DNA of 64,000 nt from Pyronema omphalodes (GCA_024516155.1 JAJJXM010000035.1:496001-560000); one strand, 5' to 3'. Positions 42,353 to 53,013 are shown, numbered from the stretch's first letter. Program-made: numbers and translations. The notes: a model not told the origin generated them from the sequence alone.

Positions 42353-43033
42353 TTAGCTGTCAATGAAACGGGGGTGGTCTCGCCTGCGAGTCCTACTTAA
42401 CCTGGCATGAGCCCATACAGAAGTAGCGACCTTTGTCGCGGAGATAAACGAAGAGAGAGCCTTTGTGCCGGAGGGGGTGTAGAGGATGTTGTCCAAATTG
42501 ATCCGGGAATTCCTGTGGAGTTTGAGATCCCGTCGAGGTGTTGTCCGGGCGTCCTGGTGGTCTGGGCAGCTGAGGAGCAGGTGCCGAGGGGTTTGAGGGG
42601 GGTGTAGCGGGCAGCTACAACGTCGCGATGGGTAGGAGTCTGTGGGCGGGTGTGCCAGGCAGTCTAGAAAGTATCCGTGTCCTGTACGAAGGCCAAGGAT
42701 CGCGGTAGAGAGCCACCGGGGGTTGTCGACGTAGATGGGATCCATGCGTCTCCGGTGCGGGGCAGAGTATGTGTGTGGTCGATCGGAGGAGGAGTACCAG
42801 TGCGTCCACTCGGCAACGGTCTTTTCGCGTGCTTTCTTGCGTAGCCGGGTGAGCGTAATGGGTAGATTCGCACGGGGGAGGGATTCGGTGGCTTGTTTAG
42901 CCAGGCGGTCTGCGGCATCGCTGCCAGGTATGTCGGAGTGACCGGGGTCCCAGTGGAGGGTGACTGTGACGTCGTGTTGTAGTAGGGCTTCGGCTGTCTC
43001 GTGTATAGTGTGGGCTATTTCCTGGCCGGGGCC
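42353..43033 (-). pseudogene. LINE-B2 ORF2 C-terminal part
   Basis: Open for ~227 codons from the truncation point (GPGQEIAHTIHETAEALL) to the family stop. It contains the last RNase H motif (PGSDAADRLAKQ) and the Cys/His patch CSCPLHPPQTPRHLLLSC. It is highly similar to LINE-B1 with scattered substitutions and no frameshift. It has no start of its own, so it is not expected to be expressed. Confidence 0.85.
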
Positions 43034-43087
43034 ATAACAAAGAAACAATACATACCAAAAAATATAACTACCTTGCTAACCGCCGTA

Positions 43088-43254
43088 TGTCTGTTTGTTT
43101 GTTTGTTTATTCATTACTTGTTTGCAACCCGAGGGTTATGACAAGAGACAGATAAATAGAAAGAAAGAAAGAAAAGTAAATGCAAAAGCAAAACGCCCTG
43201 TCTCCACCTCTGCCCATTTCCTCTTCCCTGTGCAGCACTGTCGTGGGGTGTGTC
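43088..43254 (-). mobile_element. Fragment X: 3' end of a CAAA-tailed non-LTR element (left part)
   Basis: Matches the 3' end of hL-1 copy a (190-350): tail, AACCCGAGGGTT hairpin and C/T-rich UTR. Its upstream part continues at 58259-58424. LINE-B1 is inserted between, with duplication TGTCGTGGGGTGTGTC at 43239-43254 and 58243-58258. Total length is about 330 bp, all 3' UTR. It lies in the Chromo-C 5' LTR on this side. Confidence 0.75.
43126..43137 (-). other. 3'-end hairpin AACC-CTCG-GGTT
   Basis: In fragment X before its CAAA tail; identical to that of hL-1 copy a. Confidence 0.6.
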
Positions 43255-43292
43255 TGTTTGTTTGTTTGTTTGTTTATTCATTACTCGTATGC

Positions 43293-43305
43293 AACCTTAT
43301 TGGTT
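43293..43305 (-). other. 3'-end hairpin AACC-AATAA-GGTT
   Basis: In LINE-B1 just before its CAAA tail. Confidence 0.6.
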
Positions 43306-43885
43306 ATGACGAGGGTACAGGTTTATAGTACATGGAATGTCGAAAGCAAAAACAAAACAAAGTCCCGTCTCTACCTCCGCTGATCCTCCCTTAGGCTGTG
43401 ATTTTGTGGTCCTGTCCCCACTATTAGTTCGTTGGTCTTGTTGTCCAACCGCGTCTGCTGTTCCAGTGCCCTGTTCGCACAGAGGCCACCGCGCCGGGTG
43501 TCCTCTCTTTCCTCCACCCTTCCCCTCCCATGTGTTAGCCGTTTTTCCCGCCTTTATTTCCTCCACGAACAAAAGAAAAATATAACCTCCGCCGGCCCAC
43601 TCTGCCCCTTCCCATCGCGCCTCTCTCTCCTCGTGCAATCCCGTATACCCCTTCCGCCCTTAAAAACGAAACAAAAGAAAGGAAATAATCAAAGGAAAAA
43701 TTCTCGTCGCGCAATCCCGTCCCCCCTTCCTTCCCCGGTCCCTTCTCCTTCCACTGTCTTCTCCTATCCTACTCCGCCCGCGATAACACAGGAAACAGAA
43801 AAGCAAAGAAAATGAGAAGGAATACATGAAGTCAAAAGAGAGCGACGAATCTATAACGCACGGAGAAGTCAAGCGGTACTGCTTA

Positions 43886-46800
43886 TTAGCTGTCAATGAA
43901 ACGGGGGTGGTCTCGCCTGCGAGTCCTACTTAACCTGGCATGAGCCCATACCGAAGTAGCGACCTTTGTCGCGGAGATAAACGAAGAGAGAGCCTTTGTG
44001 CCAGAGGGGGTGTAGAGGATGTTGTCCAAATTGATCCGGGAATTCCTGTGGAGTTTGAGATCCTGTCGAAGTGCTGTCCGGGCGGCTTGGTGATCTGGGC
44101 AGCTGAGGAGCAGGTGCCGAGGGGTCTGAGGGGGGTGTAGCGGGCAGCTACAACGTCGCGACGGGTAGGAGTCTGTCGGTGGGTGTGCCAGGTAGTCCAG
44201 AAAGTATCCGTGTCCTGTACGGAGGCCAAGGATCGCGGTAGCGAGCCACCGGGGGTTGTCGACGTAGATGGGATCCATGCGTCTCCGGTGCGGGGCAGAG
44301 TATGTGTGTGGTCGATCGGAGGAGGAGTACCAGTGCGTCCACTCGGCAACGCTCTTCTCGCGTGCTTTCTTGCGTAGCCGGGTGAGCGTAATGGGTAGAT
44401 TCGCACGGGGGAGGGATTCGGTGGCTTGTTTAGCCAGGCGGTCTGCGGCATCGCTGCCAGGTATGTCGGAGTGACCAGGGATCCAGTGGAGGGTGACTGT
44501 GACGTCGTGTTGTAGCAGGGCTTCGGCTGTCTGATGTATAGTGTGTGCTATTTCCTGGCCGGGGCCGCGTCGGAGGTGTGAGGCACGTTGGAGCGCAGCT
44601 TTGTTGTCGCTAAAGATGTGCAGTCGACGGTGGTGGAGGTTGAGGCGAGCGATGTATTTCAAGCACGTCAAGAGGCATTCTTGAATTGCGCACACCTCTG
44701 CATCGAACACTTCAGCTGTGTCTCCCATAGGTACGATGGCGTTAATGGTGGTGGGTAGTCCAGAGGTGATGGTGTAGCCGGCGCCGGTGCCAGACGCGGT
44801 CTGCGACCTGTCCGTGTAGGCGATGATGACATTGCGGCATCGTCTGAGGTTGTCGAGGAGTAGGAGGTGGTCGTGCGCTGTCTCGGGTTTCGGGGCTGTG
44901 GGGATGTCGACGGTTAAGAGGTTTTCGTCGGCTTCGAGCGGAACGGGGAGGGAGGTGTCTTCGACCGGTGCGTGGAGAGGGAGCCAAGGCGAGAGAGAGT
45001 GTAGAGCGCTGAGGAGGCGCGTGGGCTGTCGTGTGGTGTTGTGCCACGGGTGGTCGTACTCGTTCGCGATCTCAATAGCGGCGGATTGTAAGCTCGGTAT
45101 GGGGAAGGATGTGGGACACCGGCGTGCGATCGGATGTGTCGGAGCGAGAGTGAGGACGCGAAGTGCGTATTGGCGTTGCTTGTGGTCCAGGCGTATCGGT
45201 ACCGGAGGTAGCGCGGTCTCGTTATGAAGCGCCAGTGTGGGAGTCGAGTTGAAGGCGTTGAGTATGCGGCGCAGGGCTGAATTTTGTTGGGTTTGTAGTT
45301 TCGAGGCAAGGTCTCTCTCTCGCGTCCACCATATTTCCGCGCCAAACTCCGCACGGGTTTGGACGCATGCCTGGAAAATTAGTCGGGTCGCGAGGGGAGA
45401 CAAACCAGTTTCATATCTTGCTAATCGGCATAGCGCGTTGAGCGTTCTTTGTGCGGCGGCTGTTTTTCTACGTACATGTGCTTTAAAGTTAAGGCGTCTG
45501 TCTAGGTACATACCAATCCATCGTACAACATCTTTTTCTCCTCCCTGCGTCCCAGGGCTCACTATCGTACCGTTTGGTAGTTTCACTTTTTCGTTGTCTG
45601 TGATTGTATCTGACCTCGCCCAGTGGAAATGGAGGAGTTCCGTCTTTGAGTCGTCAAAGGCCACACCGTTGGAAGCTGCCCAAGTGAATGCTGTTTTGGT
45701 GACTTTTTCCAGGAGGCGTGCGTTTTCTTTCCGGGTTCGACTCTGTACGACGATTGCGACGTCATCCATGTAACTGGGGGTCCACGCGAACGGGTGTTCC
45801 TGCATTAGTGCGTCGAAGAGCGGTCTTAAGTACAGGAGGAACAGGATTGGTGATGCTGGGGAACCCTGGGGGATTCCCGTTTTAATTGGGCGTTGGCGAT
45901 CTGTTTGTCCGTCGAAGGATAGAGTGGTCGTCCTTTCGGCGAGGAAGGTTTCGCACCATGTTCGGATTTGTCGGGGGCAGCCTAGCTGGTGTAGTGTCTG
46001 CTGAAGGCGGTCGCCGGAGACATTATCGAAAGCTTCGCGTACGTCTAGGAAAAGTGCTGTGGTGATAAGTTTCTGGTGCTTACCCATTTCGATGTCGTGG
46101 ACGAGTGCCATTGCGGCGTCGATGGCGGATCGCTGCGGGCGGCCTCCTATTTGGTCTGGGTGTAACAGTTCCCGGGTCTCCGCGAGTTGTCCGAGCCGAG
46201 ACGCCATCAATTTCTCTAACGTTTTTCCAAGGCAGTTCAGCAGGGCGATTGGGCGGTACGCCTTTGGATTTGCGTAGTCGGGTTTGTTAGGTTTTGGTAT
46301 AATTACCGTCGTGGCCTGTCTCCACCCGCGGGGATGGTACCCTACAGTGCCCAGCGTCGAGTATAGATTGGTCAGGTATGTGGGGACGGCGAGATATACT
46401 TGGCGGAGACAGCCAAAGGTTATCCCATCGGGTCCTGGGGCTTTCGAGGGGGAAGAGGTAAAGATGGCTTGTTTGACCTCCAACGGCGAGAAGGTCGTCC
46501 ACGCTATCTCTCTGCGACAGGGGAGGGTGGATGGGGGGGGTGGGGGAGGTGGTGGGGGGAATAACATCTGAAATGCCTCTACTTTCCTGTCGAACGAACT
46601 GCAGAGTTCCTCCCTACCGTTGATTGTGGCGCGGATATTCGGAGTGAGTTGGGCACGGCGCGGGTTTGTGTATTTGAAGGCCCTCCAGACGTCTGGTCCT
46701 TCTGCCTGAGCTAGGTATTCTTTCCACATCGCATCCTTGGCATCTCTTATCTGACGGTGATACATGTTTCGTAGGCGGCGGTAAATGGTGTGGTTAGTGT

Positions 46801-47827
46801 CTGAGCCTGTTGATTTCCACCTTCTTTTCGCGCGGGTCATATCCTTTCTGGCGGTGGTGACTTCCACTGTCCACCAACGTTTCGATCGGGGGGTGACTTG
46901 TAGTACAGGGGTGGAGGCGCGGGCTGCATCGAGGATATGTTCTCTCGCGTGGCGTGCCCAGGCGTCAAGGTTTTCGGGTGTGGGGTTGGAGGCGTATTGA
47001 CTCCACTGTGTTGTCGATGCGGAGATGGATCCTTGGAGGGTCGTGGAGAACAAGGCCCAGTCTGTTTTCCGCCAGTTGAGACGTTCCGGTGGGGGGGTAG
47101 GTTCTATGTCTGGGTGCACAGTTTGGATGTCGAAGCGAATTACTTCGTGGTGCGACCCGGTGGCTAGTTCATCGTCTATGGCCCAGGTCCCTACCTCTTC
47201 CATCATGGCTGGCGAGGCCAGGGTCAAGTCTATAACGGAGGATCTAGTCCCCCGTTGGTAGTAGTGTGTCGTGGTGTCTGGGACGGAAACCAATCGCCAG
47301 TTTTCCTGTTCTATTAGGTGCACCAGTTCACTGGCACGTTTGGGTGTGCGTGTTGCGGAGTTCCATAGAGCGTGGTGAGCGTTGAGGTCACCTGTTATAA
47401 CGCATCTGCGGGGGAGGGAAAGGGGTGATAGGGAGCGGGGAATTGTGTAGGTTTGGGTTTCGGGGTCACCTTCATTATGAATATTTAAAAGGAAAAACGC
47501 GGGGATGAGATCTGTACCTACCTCGAGGACCTGGAGGTCCGGGTCTGTACATATGTCTGTGCGTTGTGATACTTTCAGGTAAGGGTTTGTGCGGTTGATA
47601 TACGCCGCCGTCCTGTTGGAGGCTCTGTCACCGCGAGGGGGCAGGACCAACGTGAAGGCGGGGTGGGTGGTGGCGAAGGCGGGGTCAGTGATGTTGATTT
47701 CCTGTAGTAGGATGATGTCTGCTGTTGTGCAGGCGCTGTTTAGGAGGGAGTCGAGGGCTGGGCGCTGGCGGTTCATGTTATGGGAAATTATTCGGATTGT
47801 CATTGCCAATGGCTTGTAATTAGACAT
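43886..47827 (-). CDS. LINE-B1 ORF2: endonuclease-RT-RNase H, intact
   Basis: 1313 codons from ATG at 47827. Endonuclease in residues ~1-240 (ISHNMNRQ, QEINITDP, ITGDLNAHHALWN near 142, SVIDLTLASP, GSHHEV). RT in ~470-740 (AYRPIALLNCLGK, LFLDVREAFDNVS, TGIPQGSPASPILF, YMDDVA near 686). RNase H in ~1000-1130 (YTDRSQ, FDAEVCAIQE, FSDNKAAL, GSDAADRLAK). C-terminal Cys/His patch near 1230. It would nick chromosomal DNA and copy its RNA there. The RNase H first motif has Arg where LINE-A has Gly (TDRS against TDGS). ORF2 starts 8 nt before the ORF1 stop ends (ATGTCTAA), so re-initiation is a likely mode. All catalytic boxes are present and no stop was seen. Confidence 0.95.
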   Translation of the reverse strand: MSNYKPLAMTIRIISHNMNRQRPALDSLLNSACTTADIILLQEINITDPAFATTHPAFTLVLPPRGDRASNRTAAYINRTNPYLKVSQRTDICTDPDLQVLEVGTDLIPAFFLLNIHNEGDPETQTYTIPRSLSPLSLPRRCVITGDLNAHHALWNSATRTPKRASELVHLIEQENWRLVSVPDTTTHYYQRGTRSSVIDLTLASPAMMEEVGTWAIDDELATGSHHEVIRFDIQTVHPDIEPTPPPERLNWRKTDWALFSTTLQGSISASTTQWSQYASNPTPENLDAWARHAREHILDAARASTPVLQVTPRSKRWWTVEVTTARKDMTRAKRRWKSTGSDTNHTIYRRLRNMYHRQIRDAKDAMWKEYLAQAEGPDVWRAFKYTNPRRAQLTPNIRATINGREELCSSFDRKVEAFQMLFPPPPPPPPPSTLPCRREIAWTTFSPLEVKQAIFTSSPSKAPGPDGITFGCLRQVYLAVPTYLTNLYSTLGTVGYHPRGWRQATTVIIPKPNKPDYANPKAYRPIALLNCLGKTLEKLMASRLGQLAETRELLHPDQIGGRPQRSAIDAAMALVHDIEMGKHQKLITTALFLDVREAFDNVSGDRLQQTLHQLGCPRQIRTWCETFLAERTTTLSFDGQTDRQRPIKTGIPQGSPASPILFLLYLRPLFDALMQEHPFAWTPSYMDDVAIVVQSRTRKENARLLEKVTKTAFTWAASNGVAFDDSKTELLHFHWARSDTITDNEKVKLPNGTIVSPGTQGGEKDVVRWIGMYLDRRLNFKAHVRRKTAAAQRTLNALCRLARYETGLSPLATRLIFQACVQTRAEFGAEIWWTRERDLASKLQTQQNSALRRILNAFNSTPTLALHNETALPPVPIRLDHKQRQYALRVLTLAPTHPIARRCPTSFPIPSLQSAAIEIANEYDHPWHNTTRQPTRLLSALHSLSPWLPLHAPVEDTSLPVPLEADENLLTVDIPTAPKPETAHDHLLLLDNLRRCRNVIIAYTDRSQTASGTGAGYTITSGLPTTINAIVPMGDTAEVFDAEVCAIQECLLTCLKYIARLNLHHRRLHIFSDNKAALQRASHLRRGPGQEIAHTIHQTAEALLQHDVTVTLHWIPGHSDIPGSDAADRLAKQATESLPRANLPITLTRLRKKAREKSVAEWTHWYSSSDRPHTYSAPHRRRMDPIYVDNPRWLATAILGLRTGHGYFLDYLAHPPTDSYPSRRCSCPLHPPQTPRHLLLSCPDHQAARTALRQDLKLHRNSRINLDNILYTPSGTKALSSFISATKVATSVWAHARLSRTRRRDHPRFIDS

Positions 47828-48311
47828 GTTGGATCATGTCGGTGTCTTTGTCTGTAGGGTTGGGTGAGGTAGAGGCGGCGGGTTGGGTTGCCTCTCTGGC
47901 TTCCTTGTAGATGTGGAGGCGAGTCGGGCATTGTTTGTGAAAGGCGGGATGGTCATGTTCGGGGATGCCAGCCTCGACGCAGTTTCTGCATTCGTACTTA
48001 GTGTGTGAGCACGACTTACCGTTTCTCGTGGGGCATTCAGGGCAGTTGTGGTTCTCCGTGGGGTGGTCTTTTCCACAGAGGGCGCAGATCGGTCCGGGGG
48101 GTCCAGTGCAGGTTGCGTGGTGGTGGCTGTAGAGTTGGCACCGTCGACATTGATCGGTTTTCCTCGCGGTGAAGTATTCGGTGACCCTTCGTGCTTCGAA
48201 GAGGACCAGCACCTTACGGCGTTTGAGGAGGGCCAACTCGTCGGGCGTGCGCACCGCAATTACCACACTGGAGGCCGTCTTGCCAGCACGTTTTTCTGCC
48301 GTCCTCATATA
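47820..48311 (-). pseudogene. LINE-B1 ORF1, C-terminal part
   Basis: Follows in frame from 56598 across the Chromo-B2 insertion (codons for QNPR then YMRTAEKRAGK). It carries three Cys/His knuckles (CRRCQLYSHHHATC, CALCGKDHPTENHNC and a third beginning CRNC), the nucleic-acid-binding end of ORF1. It ends at TAA 47820-47822, overlapping the ORF2 start. It is separated from its promoter and N-terminus by 8.3 kb of Chromo-B2. Confidence 0.85.
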
Positions 48312-48316
48312 CCGCG

Positions 48317-48850
48317 TGTCAGGGAACCGAGAACGGACGTTCAAGGGACACACTGAACACTACCGGCAAGAGGGACTAGGCAGGTTCCGGGACGGGGAAC
48401 GGCAGGACAAGGACCGAAGTGCTCGTCAGACGGACGGCACACTAAACAGGAACAGGGACAAGGACAAGAGTGACGTAGGACTTGGAAGAAGAAGTCTTAT
48501 ATTAGGAGCAAGGAGAAGACACAAGACGTTCGATGGAGAATCTCAACAACGGGGAGGCAAGCCTCCTTATGTACAAAGGGGCGGCCAGCACTCTTGCTGG
48601 GCCGTCATACAATCATCGCTACATGAGCTTCCGTTCTCCATCAATTCACCTGCGACGCCACAGCTCTCCAGCTCGTGGTACGTCATCCATCATCAATCAG
48701 TCTCTCAGTCACAATGGCACGGCACACACAACAACACAACAACACAACGGCAACACAACACAACACGGCAAGACAACGGCACGATGTCAATCAACAACCA
48801 CGACAACATGATGACGCAACACAACGGCTCGTCAGCCGTGTGCCGTGACA
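48317..48850 (-). repeat. Chromo-B2 3' LTR
   Basis: 534 bp, TGTCAGGG...CGTGACA on the plus strand. A PPT (48851-48863) adjoins it on the internal side. Confidence 0.95.
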
Positions 48851-48900
48851 GTACCCCCCCGTTAGGCTCGAGTTCCTACGAGAGGAGAAGGTTTGTCTGG

Positions 48901-51900
48901 CTATAACTGGTGAAATTTCTCAGCGGCCTCAGTTTCGGATAGGTTCGTTTCCAGTTGCCAGGTTGGAGAGTCATGGCCGGTGCACTTGACGAGGTACTGC
49001 AGGTTTCCTCTTGACCAACGGCTATCCAGGATTTCATCCACGAACCATTCTTCTTCGCCGTCTACTACTACCGGTATGGGCGGTGGAATCATCTGGCCAG
49101 GGAGGGGGTCCGAGGGGGCTGGGTTTAGTAGGGACACGGGGAAGGTCCTGTGGTGTTTCATGGTCTCCGGTATATCCAATTCATAGGCGTGGGATCCAAT
49201 AGGCCGTAACACGGTGAAGGGGCCTAGGTGTTTGTTTTCTAGTTTCTTTGAGGGGCGGCGGGTTCTTAGGTTGCGGGCGTCCAGCCATACCAGGTCTCCT
49301 GGTTTGAAGACCGGCGCGGGGAGTCGGGAATTGTCGGCGGCTTCTATGTGGCGGGCTTGGGCGTATTTCATTTCCGAACGTAAGACGTCATGGATGTGTG
49401 ACATCCTTTCCGCTACCTCGTTCGCTTTCACTTCTTCAGGATTGTCTGTCCTGATTTCCAGTTCGAAAGAGCACTTGGGGTGTCGACCGTATATAGCGTA
49501 GAACGGAGACAGCGACGTTGTATCCGATACTTGGTTATTTGCAGCAAATTCTGCCAGTGGTAAAAATTTCTTCCAATCGTCTTGTAAATAACAGACGTAC
49601 GCGCGGAGATATTGCTCCGTAACCGCGTTAATTCTCTCTGTGTGGCCGTCGGTTTGGGGATGGAAGGCCGTACTCGTGGCAATTTCGATACCCATGCAAT
49701 TTGCCAGGTGTTTCCAGAAATGGGCCACAAATTGCGGACCGCGGTCGGACACTACTGTGTCTGGCAGGCCGTGTAGTTTGAATACGTTTTCCAGGAAGAG
49801 TTGCGCGAAGCCTTCTGCGTCTATCGTGGAATGACAGGGCACTAAGTGCCGCTGTTTCGTTAGTCGGCAAACGATCGCACATATTGCGTCGAAGCCTTCT
49901 GATGTCGGTAGTCCAGTAACAAAGTCCACCGATATATTCTGCCAAGGGTGGTGTGGGACCGGTAGGGGCTTCAAGGTTTCATAGGGTGCGTGGCGGGTAG
50001 CCTTTGTTCTTTTACAGGTGTGGCAATTTCGGACGAATTGGTCCACATCTTTTCTCATCGAGGGCCAGTAATAATTCCTGGCGAGGAGTTCGAAAGTCTT
50101 CGCACGGCCCGGGTGTCCCATGGTGGGGGGGTCGTGGTGATCTTGCAGTAGTTTCAATCGTAGTTTATCCAGCGCGGGGACATAGAGGCAATCTCGGTAG
50201 TACAGTCTGTTTTCCAACACGGAGCAATCGGCGAGCGATATGTCCTTACAGATTTGTGTGCCATCTTCCAGCATTCCCAACACTCGGTTGGGGAATGAAT
50301 CTGTCTTGTAGCCCTCTGTGAACAGGAGGTCTACTTCGGAAGGTGCGTGTTTCATGGGCGGGGTCATGCATAACTGAAAGTGCTGTGGCTTCAGAACAGC
50401 TTGCTGGTTCGCCAGTATGCGTTCGTCTCCCTCTTCCGGGAGGTCGGCGGCTCTTCTTGTCAGGGCGTCCGGTTTTCCTCCCAACGTTCCCGGTCGATAG
50501 GTAATCACAAAGTTAAACCGAGACAGGAACTCGGACCAGCGTGCTTGTCGTCTGTTCAGCAGCTTTGTCGTCATAAAGTATTCAAGATTCTTGTGATCCG
50601 TCAATACTTTTATAGGGAAGGCGGAGCCCTCTAAGTGGGGACGCCATTCCTCGAAACAACGAACTATTGCCAGTAGTTCTTTGTCGTAGATTTCGTAGTT
50701 GCATTCTGCCGGGGAATGCTTCTTGGAATAAAATGCGACGGGGTGTAACACGTTATCGTCGTCGTATTGTGATAAAACTCCAGCAGACACATAGTCAGAT
50801 GCGTCTGTTTCTACTACAATCGGTTTCTCGTAGTCGAAGTGCTTGAGAATCGGTGCTGATGTAAATGCATCCTTCAGTCGGTCGAAGGCGCTTTGCTGAT
50901 CGTTACCCCAGGTAAAGGGGATTGCTTTACCATCTTTCTTTCTGGTCAGAGGCGTCAGAGGGGAGACCACTTTTGAGTAGTCTTTGATAAATCTTCGGTA
51001 GAAATTCGCGAAGCCCAGGAACTCTTGGACCTGTTTTAAATTGGTTGGTTCCTTCCAATCTCTCACTGTGGCTACTTTGGAATCCATCATGCGCGCGCCG
51101 TCGCGGGCGATGTTGTAGCCCAGGTACTGTACTTCTGCCTTAGCAAACTTACACTTCTCCGGCTTCAAGTGCAGTTTTTCTTGTTTGAGTCGTTCCAAGA
51201 TCTTTCGGACGTGTGCGGTGTGATCGGACTTTGTTTCGGAGAATACGAGGATATCGTCCAAGTATGCCGTACAAAACTGGTCTAGGTATGGTCTCAGGAC
51301 ATCATTTATAAATGCCTGGAAATCGGCAGGCGCGTTGGTGAGCCCAAAGGGCATCACTTTCGATTCAAACAGGCCGTACCGTGTGCGGAAGGCCGTCTTC
51401 CATTCTTCGCCCTCTGCCATTCTGATAAGGTTATAAGCGCTGCGGACATCAAGGGTCGTAAAGTATTGAGCCTTGGAAAGATTCATCATCGTTTCCTGTA
51501 TCAATGGCAGCGGGTACCGGTTCTTCTCGGTACCTTCATTCAGTCTCCGGTAGTCGACGCACAGGCGTAGGGATCCGTCTGATTTTTTCACGAATAATAT
51601 CGGCGAGGCGGCTGGTGATTGGGAGTGTTGTATGAATCCTTTCTCCAAATTCTCATCGAGCCACGTTTTCAGCGTCTGCAACTCGTTGCGTGACAGCGAG
51701 TATAGCGGGCCAAAGGGGGGAACGAATCCCTCTTTCAGTGGGATCTTGTGGTCGTAGGGTCGGTGCGGGGGAAGTTCCTTCGCGTTAACCTCCTTGAATA
51801 AATCGAGGTAGTCATGATACTCTTCGGGGATCATGTCTTTCAGTTCGTCGTCCGTGAGGGGGGGCTTGTCTTGTAGGGCGACGGTGATCTCGTCCAACGA

Positions 51901-52596
51901 TAGCGAGAACACTGTCAGGCTTTCGTCTTCTACCATTTCCTTGAAGTCGGAGATGGTTAGACTTGAGATCGGTATTGGGGGTTCTTCCGGGGGGTCGGGG
52001 ACCGAGTCTTCCAACTCCGGCAAGGGGTTTGTGTCGGGCTCGTGGACAGCGGGAGGGGGCCTCGAGTCCAGGACCTCGACACCGGTTGTGCTCACAGGCA
52101 ACGGGGTGCAGTTCCTTAGGCAGTATTGGGAGTCGAAGCTTACAGTGTTGGAACTGAAGCTTATTGTTACATCGTGTTTCTTCAACCAGGGGATACCCAA
52201 CACCACCGGGTAGTGACCCAGCTTGGTGACAAACATGGGAAGGGTTTCCCAGTGACCGTTGATGGTACACTCTACTTGGGCGAGGTGTGTTATTTTTCCT
52301 GAGGATATGGGGCGGCCGTCGATAACTTCGACCGTTCGGGCGGTGGATAGGGGGGTTAGGGGGAGTTTGTGATGGCGGGCGAAATTGCGGTCAACAAAGG
52401 CGATACCAGTGGCGCCGCAGTCAACGAGCGCTACTGTTTTCACGGAGCGGTTATTGGAAAACAAGGAACAGGAGAGGACAAGGTGTTTGCATTCTAACTT
52501 TCCAGTAAAACTTGCGCCCGATAATAGCAATGTATCAGCAATAATATTCCCACCAGCGGCAGAGCCATCTTCTTGCAGCTGGTTTATTCTTTTCCC
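48901..52596 (-). CDS. pol: Chromo-B2 Pol (PR-RT-RH-IN-chromodomain)
   Basis: At least 1209 codons with no internal stop, entered by -1 frameshift at 52590-52596. Protease VDCGAT near residue 34 of the unambiguous frame; RT with FVKKSDGSLRLCVDY and YLDDIL near residue 420; RNase H ETDASD near 575; integrase finger, then SDRGPQFVAHFW and TDGHTERIN; chromodomain from about 1150. The stop at 48901-48903 is a TAG in place of a Tyr codon of B1 (HQL-stop against HQLY), so the last ~13 residues after the chromodomain are missing. TDGH replaces the usual TDGQ next to the catalytic Glu. Confidence 0.9.
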   Translation of the reverse strand, partial: GKRINQLQEDGSAAGGNIIADTLLLSGASFTGKLECKHLVLSCSLFSNNRSVKTVALVDCGATGIAFVDRNFARHHKLPLTPLSTARTVEVIDGRPISSGKITHLAQVECTINGHWETLPMFVTKLGHYPVVLGIPWLKKHDVTISFSSNTVSFDSQYCLRNCTPLPVSTTGVEVLDSRPPPAVHEPDTNPLPELEDSVPDPPEEPPIPISSLTISDFKEMVEDESLTVFSLSLDEITVALQDKPPLTDDELKDMIPEEYHDYLDLFKEVNAKELPPHRPYDHKIPLKEGFVPPFGPLYSLSRNELQTLKTWLDENLEKGFIQHSQSPAASPILFVKKSDGSLRLCVDYRRLNEGTEKNRYPLPLIQETMMNLSKAQYFTTLDVRSAYNLIRMAEGEEWKTAFRTRYGLFESKVMPFGLTNAPADFQAFINDVLRPYLDQFCTAYLDDILVFSETKSDHTAHVRKILERLKQEKLHLKPEKCKFAKAEVQYLGYNIARDGARMMDSKVATVRDWKEPTNLKQVQEFLGFANFYRRFIKDYSKVVSPLTPLTRKKDGKAIPFTWGNDQQSAFDRLKDAFTSAPILKHFDYEKPIVVETDASDYVSAGVLSQYDDDNVLHPVAFYSKKHSPAECNYEIYDKELLAIVRCFEEWRPHLEGSAFPIKVLTDHKNLEYFMTTKLLNRRQARWSEFLSRFNFVITYRPGTLGGKPDALTRRAADLPEEGDERILANQQAVLKPQHFQLCMTPPMKHAPSEVDLLFTEGYKTDSFPNRVLGMLEDGTQICKDISLADCSVLENRLYYRDCLYVPALDKLRLKLLQDHHDPPTMGHPGRAKTFELLARNYYWPSMRKDVDQFVRNCHTCKRTKATRHAPYETLKPLPVPHHPWQNISVDFVTGLPTSEGFDAICAIVCRLTKQRHLVPCHSTIDAEGFAQLFLENVFKLHGLPDTVVSDRGPQFVAHFWKHLANCMGIEIATSTAFHPQTDGHTERINAVTEQYLRAYVCYLQDDWKKFLPLAEFAANNQVSDTTSLSPFYAIYGRHPKCSFELEIRTDNPEEVKANEVAERMSHIHDVLRSEMKYAQARHIEAADNSRLPAPVFKPGDLVWLDARNLRTRRPSKKLENKHLGPFTVLRPIGSHAYELDIPETMKHHRTFPVSLLNPAPSDPLPGQMIPPPIPVVVDGEEEWFVDEILDSRWSRGNLQYLVKCTGHDSPTWQLETNLSETEAAEKFHQL
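52590..52596 (-). promoter_or_regulatory. -1 frameshift heptamer, Chromo-B2 gag-pol
   Basis: GGGAAAA on the minus strand in the same codon phase as in Chromo-B1. Confidence 0.6.
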
Positions 52597-53013
52597 GACA
52601 CTTCTTCTTCAGCATCCACTAATTCCACGCTCGCCACTTTAACATTCGTCTTGGCGGGGCACGACGCAGCCATGTGGCCGAGGCCACCGCAGTAGAGGCA
52701 ACGTCCTTCTGATAGGCGGGTCGCGCGCTCCTGTGCCGACAGTTTCTGACGGGGTCCCTGGGCCGGGGTTTGCTTGCTGGAGGAGGCGGTGGTGGTTTGG
52801 GTGGCGGGGGTGGGGCGACTGGTGGCGGGGGTGGCGGTGGTAGTGGGTTCAACTTGGCCGCGGTTGGTACGCAGCTTGCGGAGGTTCTCAAGTGCTCTCC
52901 ATTGGGAGTCCGATTTTTGGCACTGTTCGACGAATTCGTGCATACGTCGTTTTTGTTGACTTTTGTCGCAAAATCAGAGTTTTCACGAGTTCTGGCTTAC
53001 CCCACCTCACGAA

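Larger units (their letters stand above)
41727..43033 (-). mobile_element. LINE-B2, 5'-truncated copy
   Basis: Minus-strand fragment of the LINE-B1 family with a perfect 13-bp target duplication ATAACAAAGAAAC (41714-41726, 43034-43046). It starts inside RNase H and ends in the hairpin and (CAAA)n tail. Severe 5' truncation with a direct repeat of this size is the usual outcome of target-primed reverse transcription. Confidence 0.95.
41158..43087 (-). repeat. Chromo-C 5' LTR, split by LINE-B2 and cut at 43087
   Basis: Segments 41158-41726 and 43034-43087 match the 3' LTR (2398 onward), including the ~60-bp repeats. LINE-B2 sits between them. At 43087 the LTR is cut by the tail of a non-LTR fragment; the remaining ~250 bp (compare 2930-3176) are not found in the window. 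Confidence 0.75.
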
